DNA of 24,542 bases, taken from positions 1-24,542 of the IMG/VR virus record IMGVR_UViG_3300022745_000141; one strand, given 5' to 3'. Every line of letters starts with the position of its first letter. Positions within the stretch are counted from its first letter, which is position 1. Origin of the DNA: a virus. Below, piece after piece: positions 15,508-20,057 of the stretch. Position numbers and translations under genes: made by a program. The notes beneath the pieces were generated by a model. The model was given only the letters and a program-made list of their open reading frames with translations. It ran no database searches and was not told the DNA's origin.

Positions 15508-16518
15508 TTAGTACCCCGCAAAACCGCCGTCCCCATTTGCACCGCCATCGCCCCAACGGGATGACCAGTTACGGGTAGGGCTAATAGTATCAGCTTGACC
15601 GGCGTCGCGGTTAGTTGCTGACTCTTCAATTCTTTGTTTTAAATAAATCAATTCAGCGTCGAGCTTACTTGTGTCTGACTCTTCCTTATCCAAAGCATAT
15701 TTAGCAGCACGAATAATCACGTATTGATCCCAGCCTGAGATTCCATCCATGATATCAGTGTCTTTCAACAGCTCTGTTAGTCTTGGGAAGTACCAAAGAC
15801 CAAAATACTGCGCTCCTGATGGTACGGGAATAAACATAATGTTATTTCCAACCAATCGGTAGCGCATATTGAACACGCCAAGAAGATTGCTTGTTAACTG
15901 AGGATAGACGAATCTATTTCTTTCAATGAAGTCAAACTTCTTTAGTGTAACAAAAGCATTAGTAGAACTATCAAGGCCACAATCCACGCCGTATAATTTG
16001 TAGAGCGCAGGAGCCGCAGAATAGTTTTGCCCGTTTGGAAGAGCATAACTTTGAGCCCCTGTAGTTTGGATGATAAGCCTAGGCGCAACATAATAATCTT
16101 CATAAACCGTAATCAGAATATCATAAAGCTCATAGTAAGCTTGATTGATAAAATAATTCCATTCAGGAAGCTGAACAAACTGAGAGTTAACCCTGTCTGC
16201 TCGTTGTTGTGCTCGAAGACGTAAATCACCTAATGAACTCTGGCCCGGAAGCGTAGGAACAACCGATTGCGCGGCTGTGTACGTACCAGTGCCAGATCCA
16301 TTAACTCCAGCAACTTTATAAAAATACTGAGTACCGACTGTTACAGATGAATCAAGGTAGCTATTCGTAGCAGGAGTGCTTACAACTGAGTAAGTCACTC
16401 CATCCGTTGATCTCTGAACTGAGTAAGACGTGGCAGTAGACACAAGATCCCATGACAGGAAGTTAGTCATGTTGCCGGTCTGAACCCAGTAGTTAGTAGG
16501 CGTTGATGGAACTGGCAT
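15508..16518 (-). CDS. Head-tail connector/adaptor with N-terminal fibronectin type III domain
   Basis: 336 aa in two parts. Residues 1 to about 88 read as a fibronectin type III domain: P-x-x-P-T-N, LSWDLVSTATSYSVQRS, a TSYLD-like turn and GTQYFYKVAGVNGSG. From about residue 95 (LGDLRLRAQQRADRVNSQF, then PEWNYFINQAYYELYDILI) the protein follows a pattern I associate with phage head-tail adaptor-type proteins, with an acidic helical C-terminus and a Gly/Asp-rich tail. An adaptor would dock on the portal. The FN3 domain probably faces outward and is unusual on this component. The start is supported by GGAGG about 7 nt upstream. Confidence 0.65.
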   Translation of the reverse strand: MPVPSTPTNYWVQTGNMTNFLSWDLVSTATSYSVQRSTDGVTYSVVSTPATNSYLDSSVTVGTQYFYKVAGVNGSGTGTYTAAQSVVPTLPGQSSLGDLRLRAQQRADRVNSQFVQLPEWNYFINQAYYELYDILITVYEDYYVAPRLIIQTTGAQSYALPNGQNYSAAPALYKLYGVDCGLDSSTNAFVTLKKFDFIERNRFVYPQLTSNLLGVFNMRYRLVGNNIMFIPVPSGAQYFGLWYFPRLTELLKDTDIMDGISGWDQYVIIRAAKYALDKEESDTSKLDAELIYLKQRIEESATNRDAGQADTISPTRNWSSRWGDGGANGDGGFAGY

Positions 16519-16530
16519 TTAAGCCTCCAA

Positions 16531-16908
16531 TTAAACGGAACTATTTTTAAGAACGATTTCCATTAACGCGATCTCGCCTGAAGCAGGATCGGTTGCGGTG
16601 CCAGCAGCGTTAAATACAACGCGCAAAGTACCAGCTGAAGCTACGGAATCAGTCTTAACCCACATAGCAGGCGAAGCAGGAGCGCTTGATCCGCTATTGA
16701 ATACGTGACGAACTCCCAAAAGAGAATTGTATTTATCGGCCAGAGTGATTGTGTAATCACCAGCGCTGTTACGAACAACAGAAGAAACATAGCCATTGTT
16801 AGCGGCTAAAGTAGGAGCGCCCGAAGAACCGAAAGTAATTTTCATTGAAATTCTTGCTACGCTTCCGATATTGCTACCAGAAAATTGATACATACGACGA
16901 TTTGCCAT
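16531..16908 (-). CDS. Small virion protein after the capsid gene (decoration-like), 125 aa
   Basis: The protein begins MANRRMYQFSGS and continues as alternating beta strands: ISMKITFGSSGAPTL, SSVVRNSAGDYTITLAD, then AMWVKTDSVAS and a conserved end, ATDPASGEIALMEIVLKNSS. I recognise this as a conserved protein encoded immediately after the capsid gene in short-tailed metagenomic phages. Abundant small beta proteins at this site are usually capsid decoration or head-fibre proteins, but the role is not proven. It has a good ribosome binding site (GAGG, 7 nt from ATG). That site is complementary to an upstream leader segment. It follows the capsid terminator, so it probably has its own transcript. 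Confidence 0.7.
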   Translation of the reverse strand: MANRRMYQFSGSNIGSVARISMKITFGSSGAPTLAANNGYVSSVVRNSAGDYTITLADKYNSLLGVRHVFNSGSSAPASPAMWVKTDSVASAGTLRVVFNAAGTATDPASGEIALMEIVLKNSSV

Positions 16909-17087
16909 TGAGATACCTCATCACCTGCCAATTATCACCAAGGCTTAGCAGGGTTAGACCTTGGGTACTGCCGCGAGGTATTCACGGCTTGTAATATAGT
17001 CTTGGTGTCTAAAAGATTGGGCCACACAGTAAGGAGGAAGCCTAAACCTGTGCAGCCCTGGAGGGACGTACACGATTAGGCTACACG
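16909..17087 (-). promoter_or_regulatory. Non-coding leader with promoter-like motif and RBS-sequestering structure
   Basis: About 180 nt without an ORF between the capsid terminator and the 125-aa gene. Read on the minus strand, it holds: a stem GCCTAA/TTAGGC (17081-17076 with 17045-17040) enclosing a CCC-TCCA-GGG hairpin; AGACACCAAGACTA (17010-16997) overlapping a TATATT box (16998-16993); a hairpin CCAAGG/CCTTGG (16964-16959 with 16943-16938); and ATACCTC (16981-16975), exactly complementary to GAGGTAT (16919-16913), which contains the ribosome binding site of the next gene. This suggests a new transcript with a folded leader that can hide the ribosome binding site. No tRNA features (T-loop, CCA) are present. 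Confidence 0.4.
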
Positions 17088-17127
17088 AAAAATAAAAAAC
17101 CCCAAGCCAAATAAATGACCTGGGGTT
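17088..17127 (-). terminator. Rho-independent terminator after the major capsid gene
   Basis: On the minus strand AACCCCA (17127-17121) pairs with TGGGGTT (17104-17098) across a short AT-rich loop. It is followed immediately by a T-rich tract, TTTTTTATTTTT, ending about 17088. It begins 22 nt after the capsid stop codon. The 7-bp GC-rich stem and T run are the standard intrinsic terminator form. It separates the capsid transcript from the connector and tail unit. Confidence 0.85.
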
Positions 17128-17148
17128 CAAACTAACGCTAGACGTTAA

Positions 17149-18258
17149 TTATTGGCTGAGTTGAACAACTGCGTTCCAGCCTGGAGCATTACAGATCAAG
17201 TTACCGTAGTAACCGATACGAATTTCCAGAGCGTCGGCATTGCCAACACGTAGACCTTCAAGACCTTCCAGTCCGTAGGTTAATACGTGAGGAGCTTTGC
17301 CGAGTGATCGCAATTTCAATGTGCTCATGCTTAACAAGTAAGCAACTTGCGCAGGGCAAGAACGATCAGGAACGATAGTGATGGGCCCATAAGGAGCATG
17401 AATACGGATACCAGCAAAAGCGATATCAGCCTCTTCATGCTTCACATCAACGTATTGCACTTTGGCGCCCAATGATTTCTCAAGAGCCGCATAGGATGCA
17501 AAGTTAATGAAGCACATATCGGGTTCTCCGCCTTCACGAGCAACAAGTGAAGCAGCGTCAATAAGAGCTTCTTCAATTGTTTCACTCGATCCATCGTAAC
17601 GAACGCCAGCCAAACGTGTAACATCAGCAGAGCGATCAACGCCCCAGAATGAGTCACCGCTTGAAGGAGCAGTTACAGGCAACCAAGCAGCAAGGCCTGA
17701 TACCTTGAGAGCGAGAGCGGTAGCCAAGCCACCTGATGCGAAGCTAACGTCACCTTGCACAGCAAGTTTCGAGAAGCTTGTAGACCAGTTGCTAGGAGTA
17801 CCAGCAGAACCGCCTTGTGAAGTAGAAACAGTCAATGTACCAGCAGTACGGTTAACTGCGATAACATAACCAACGGCAGCGCCGGTTGATTGTGTAGCAG
17901 TTGTTCCTGATACGCTGTAGGAAACAAGTGACATACCAACTTCAAAGTTAACGATTTCAGCAGGCTGGGTAAGAGTAATAACGCCAGTAGAAATACTGGA
18001 GATAGTACCGCGTGAACCAGTGCCATCGCCAAACAAATCATGTGCCAAGTCGTTAGAAATGTTTCTAAAGCCTGTGTCCATGTTAAGTTTAGCTTCATCG
18101 ACGAACGCGCCAGCGTCGTCTTTGGTAGCTTCAAGCAATTCGTTCGTGATAGTTACTAATTGATAGTTGCTAACACGGTAAACGAAGAACGAAGCCAATA
18201 CAGGAGCGGTTTGGTTACCTTGAGCAGAGCTAAAGGTTGCCGAACGTCCTTGGGGAGT
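17149..18258 (-). CDS. Major capsid protein, exon 3 (main body, 369 codons)
   Basis: Main body of the capsid protein. The frame begins at ACT 18258 directly after the intron's terminal G (TPQGRSATF, then QGNQTAP and ASFFVYRVSNYQLVTITNEL) and ends GYYGNLICNAPGWNAVVQL. The frame has no proper start: an apparent one at 18198 is a TTG inside the protein. Joined to 19154-19069 and 19034-18941 it gives a continuous 429-aa protein (86+94+1110 nt, in frame). Sequence and position after scaffold identify an HK97-fold capsid protein of the type found in short-tailed phages. Residues such as TNELLEATKDDAGAFVDEA correspond to the spine-helix region. A terminator follows 22 nt after the stop. Expression requires removal of both insertions. 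Confidence 0.88.
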   Translation of the reverse strand, partial: TPQGRSATFSSAQGNQTAPVLASFFVYRVSNYQLVTITNELLEATKDDAGAFVDEAKLNMDTGFRNISNDLAHDLFGDGTGSRGTISSISTGVITLTQPAEIVNFEVGMSLVSYSVSGTTATQSTGAAVGYVIAVNRTAGTLTVSTSQGGSAGTPSNWSTSFSKLAVQGDVSFASGGLATALALKVSGLAAWLPVTAPSSGDSFWGVDRSADVTRLAGVRYDGSSETIEEALIDAASLVAREGGEPDMCFINFASYAALEKSLGAKVQYVDVKHEEADIAFAGIRIHAPYGPITIVPDRSCPAQVAYLLSMSTLKLRSLGKAPHVLTYGLEGLEGLRVGNADALEIRIGYYGNLICNAPGWNAVVQLSQ

Positions 18259-18300
18259 CGGTGCCCAAATGGGCTTGTTATCCTAAAGGCTTTTTATCCC

Positions 18301-18777
18301 TTAGTTCTTATACTTCCTGAGATAGTTCAAGGTTTTTTCGACAATCTGTTCATTGTCCTTTAAGAGACCCAATCCCCTATTACAGGTATCACATAAAAAG
18401 CCACGCATTTTACCTGTTTTATGATCATGGTCTATTGCTATTCTGCGATTCATCTTTGTGTGATGAAGTCCACATATTTCACAACAATTACCACGCTCAT
18501 TTAACAGTTCATCAAACTCTTCAACGCTCAACTTGATGCCTGCGCGATTCTTCGTAACAGAAAGTCTTTTTTTGTTCTTTTCTCGGAACGACTTTCTTTG
18601 GGCTCTTATTTTATCCTTGAACTTAACTCTGTATTCATTGCTTTTGACGTTGTCACAGAGCTTACAGTAAACACCGAATCCATCCGGACTAACTGTTCTT
18701 TTATAAAACTCTTTAACATCTTTAGTTTCTCCACAATGAGCACACTTCTTTAGTATAAGTTCAGCGTACATTTTCAT
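18301..18777 (-). CDS. Intron-encoded endonuclease VII/HNH-family protein (homing endonuclease candidate)
   Basis: 158 aa. An N-terminal zinc site is formed by C12, C15, C38 and C41 (CAHC and YCKLC), a basic linker spans about 50-80, then comes a recombination endonuclease VII domain. Its zinc cysteines are C99, C102, C129 and C132 (CEIC and CDTC), the catalytic DHDH is at 116-119 and N133 follows in CNRGLGLLKD. Such proteins nick or cut DNA and, inside introns, drive homing into intron-less alleles. The ORF lies wholly within the group I intron. There is no Shine-Dalgarno sequence at its ATG. A 7-bp hairpin, ACATTTT/AAAATGT, folds over the start region, and an extended -10-like TGTTATAAT (18792-18784) lies just upstream. 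Confidence 0.88.
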   Translation of the reverse strand: MKMYAELILKKCAHCGETKDVKEFYKRTVSPDGFGVYCKLCDNVKSNEYRVKFKDKIRAQRKSFREKNKKRLSVTKNRAGIKLSVEEFDELLNERGNCCEICGLHHTKMNRRIAIDHDHKTGKMRGFLCDTCNRGLGLLKDNEQIVEKTLNYLRKYKN

Positions 18778-18783
18778 TCTGTA

Positions 18784-18798
18784 ATTATAACAAAATGT
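18784..18798 (-). promoter_or_regulatory. Extended -10-like element and start-codon hairpin of the intron ORF
   Basis: TGTTATAAT at 18792-18784 matches the sigma70 extended -10 exactly, without a clear -35. Its predicted start point falls near the ORF's ATG. ACATTTT (18798-18792) can pair with AAAATGT (18774-18768), which spans the region just after the start codon. An RNA starting upstream (the capsid mRNA) would contain the hairpin, while one starting at this promoter would not. Phage T4 intron endonucleases use a similar separation, which makes this worth noting, but it is only a motif match. Confidence 0.3.
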
Positions 18799-18940
18799 CG
18801 GGCACTCTTGCCAGAATTATATTCTCTTTCGAGGTTCATCTGGTACGCGTTACGGTGTCTAAAGTTTTTACACTTTAAATTACCACGGTATTCCCATCTC
18901 AGGGTTCACCGTATTTACCCGATTTAACTATGGCATCCCT

Positions 18941-19034
18941 ACCATAGACCAAGGGAACTGGAATGTATTTTCCAGCGAAACCACTTGGGCTCTCGTCTTT
19001 TGGAACGAGTGCCAAAAATGGATTCTTCTTGTAG
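18941..19034 (-). CDS. Major capsid protein, exon 2 (94 nt)
   Basis: It encodes, once joined, the capsid N-arm segment YKKNPFLALVPKDESPSG and then FAGKYIPVPLVYG. The exon supplies the last base of a split Val codon (GT|C) at its 5' end and finishes with a complete Gly codon (GGT) at 18941, directly before the intron. The same protein segments are contiguous in related capsid proteins, as I know the family. It is too short to stand out as an ORF. It contains CTTGGTCTA (18952-18944), a 9-nt copy of the sequence created when exons 1 and 2 are joined. Confidence 0.85.
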
Positions 19035-19068
19035 CGATTTCCCTTAGTAGAACTTGGCCTACAAATTA
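19035..19068 (-). other. 34-nt intron-like insertion with perfect P1/P10 guide but no catalytic core
   Basis: It lies between capsid exons 1 and 2 and puts a TAG three codons into the insertion, with a +1 frame change. The exon end ACTTGGT (19075-19069) pairs with GCCAAGT (19058-19052), closing with a U.G pair exactly at the junction. TTGTAG (19064-19059), just 5' of that guide, pairs with CTACAA at the start of exon 2 (19034-19029). The insertion ends in G (19035). These are the group I rules for P1, P10 and terminal G. Removal gives DLV^YKK in frame. Only 34 nt remain, so no P3-P9 core can be present. It may be a remnant, a substrate for the nearby intron's ribozyme, or a collapsed assembly. 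Confidence 0.7.
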
Positions 19069-19154
19069 ACCAAGTCTTTCATAAAGTCATCACCAACATA
19101 CAACTCTTTGAGAGCTGCAATCTGGTTAGACGCATTTGCGTAAATAGCTGCCAT
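19069..19154 (-). CDS. Major capsid protein, exon 1 (start of the gene)
   Basis: The capsid protein begins at ATG 19154 with MAAIYANASNQIAALKEL, then YVGDDFMKDL and two bases of a Val codon. An AAAGGAAAA ribosome binding site lies 5 nt upstream. Read without excision, the frame hits TAG at 19061-19059 after only 31 codons. The peptide is the expected N-terminus of the capsid family, and it is 65 nt downstream of the scaffold stop, the standard place. Exon length (86 nt) leaves a split codon that exon 2 completes. Confidence 0.85.
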
Positions 19155-19208
19155 AAAATTTTCCTTTTAAAAATATAAAATAAGTTTGTTTATTCTCGCT
19201 AGTCAGTG

Positions 19209-19227
19209 CAGCTTTTCGCTAAAGCTG
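19209..19227 (-). promoter_or_regulatory. Hairpin over the scaffold stop codon, between scaffold and capsid
   Basis: CAGCTTT (19227-19221) pairs perfectly with AAAGCTG (19215-19209) around a five-base loop. The stop codon TAG of the scaffold gene (19221-19219) lies at the loop edge. No T run follows, so it is not an intrinsic terminator. It could be a processing or stabilising stem, allowing capsid mRNA to be more abundant than scaffold mRNA. That function is inference. Confidence 0.4.
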
Positions 19228-20040
19228 TTGACCTCTAAATGCTGCAATAGCGCGTTCTCGACGTTCTTTTGCAGTTAGAGGCTTAGTTTGTGCCGTTGTA
19301 TTGGCGTGTGTTAAAGTCTGAACTGGCTTATTAGCAGGAGCGGCTTTAACGGGCGCTTCTACTTTCGGAGTTAATCGCTGTTTTACCTTCTCGAGTGAGG
19401 CGAGTTTAAGCGCCTGCTCTAAAAGATAATTCTCCACTTGGGTTGCAGCTTCTTCGGAAGTCAGAAGCTTACCTTCTTTATTAAAAGTCTCAGTGATCAG
19501 TTCAACAACTGCTTCCTGAGCATCATTGGCTTTAATTGTCTCATAAGCCGCATCAGAATCAACAAGCATCTTGACCTCATTGCGCACTTGATTAACGGCT
19601 TGCTCGTATTGTTTCTTTTGTTGCTCGGCTTGAGTCTCTACAGCTTTGTTTTGTTTAGCCTCAAGATCAGCAAGTTTAGCTTCTAATTTCTTATAGGCTA
19701 AAGACATAGGATCTTGATTTGAAATAGCGTGAACGATCTCATCAGGGCTTAAACCCTCTTCGTTAATCACAGAAAGAAAATCAGATTTTAAACGATCCTT
19801 GGGAATGTACTTTGTTTTGTACTCTTCTTCACGAGCTTTGAAAGCTTCTTGTTCTGCCTTAAAAGCCATTCGTTCTTGGTGCAGGAGTTTTTGCTGACGA
19901 GCTAGAGCTGCAAATTTGGGCGATAAGGCTTCCTCTACCTTGGGGGCTTCGGGGGCTTGAGCCGCTTCTGCCGGTGGGGGAGGAACTGGCGCTACTGCCG
20001 AGGTTGTTGGTGTTGCTGCTCTTGGTGTGACTGTGCTCAT
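19219..20040 (-). CDS. Head scaffolding protein, 273 aa
   Basis: It sits between portal and capsid genes, the standard scaffold position. Residues 1-40 are Pro/Ala-rich and disordered. Residues about 42-80 form a charged coiled coil (ALARQQKLLHQERMAFKAEQ onward). A conserved segment DRLKSDFLSVINEEGLSPDE follows, then a second long Glu/Gln/Lys coiled coil to about 155. The C-terminus is a Pro/Thr-rich linker followed by a short basic helix LTAKERRERAIAAFRGQQL, resembling the coat-binding helix of other scaffolds. It would template capsid assembly and then leave or be cleaved. A strong AGGAG is spaced 7 nt from ATG. No protease domain is seen. Confidence 0.85.
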   Translation of the reverse strand: MSTVTPRAATPTTSAVAPVPPPPAEAAQAPEAPKVEEALSPKFAALARQQKLLHQERMAFKAEQEAFKAREEEYKTKYIPKDRLKSDFLSVINEEGLSPDEIVHAISNQDPMSLAYKKLEAKLADLEAKQNKAVETQAEQQKKQYEQAVNQVRNEVKMLVDSDAAYETIKANDAQEAVVELITETFNKEGKLLTSEEAATQVENYLLEQALKLASLEKVKQRLTPKVEAPVKAAPANKPVQTLTHANTTAQTKPLTAKERRERAIAAFRGQQL

Positions 20041-20057
20041 AATAAACTCCTATTGCT

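Larger units (their letters stand above)
18259..18940 (-). other. Group I intron in the major capsid gene (682 nt, ORF-bearing)
   Basis: The 5' exon end CTATGGT (18947-18941) pairs with GCCATAG (18934-18928) to form P1, with the diagnostic U.G pair at the splice site and loop AGGGAT. GGGA in that loop can pair with TCCC near the start of exon 3 (P10). The intron then shows a P3 candidate TCGGG (18922-18918, partner CCCGA 18802-18798), P4 ACGGT/ACCGT (18912-18908 with 18889-18885) and P5 CCC/GGG (18904-18902 with 18895-18893), spaced by A-rich joiners exactly as in phage introns such as T4 td. It ends with a GCCC-ATTT-GGGC hairpin and terminal G at 18259. Excision restores YG^TPQGRS in frame. 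I could not place P7 confidently. Confidence 0.85.

Noticed and set aside
17028-17040. CCTCCTTAC on the minus strand, identical to the 16S rRNA anti-Shine-Dalgarno end.
   Set aside because: A match of this length is easily due to chance, and no structure or context supports a ribosome-decoy role.
16909-17087. A tRNA or known riboswitch in the non-coding leader.
   Set aside because: No T-loop, anticodon arm or recognised aptamer core could be found on either strand.
18301-18777. Endonuclease ORF as an ordinary free-standing gene between scaffold and capsid.
   Set aside because: Capsid coding sequence lies on both sides of it, with intron pairing signals at both boundaries.
19037-19067. Translational bypassing over the 34-nt insertion, T4 gene 60 style, with AAT as both take-off (19067-19065) and landing (19039-19037) codon.
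   Set aside because: It would insert Asn-Arg between Val and Tyr, the take-off codon is not next to the stop, and it leaves the precise P1, P10 and terminal-G pattern unexplained. It remains a weak alternative to be excluded by cDNA sequencing.
19034-19078. A +1 frameshift reading through the insertion; the exon 2 frame is open from about 19078 (TWLICRPSSTKGNRY before KKNPF).
   Set aside because: No slippery sequence or stimulatory structure is seen, and the added residues do not resemble the capsid family. Excision gives the expected sequence exactly.
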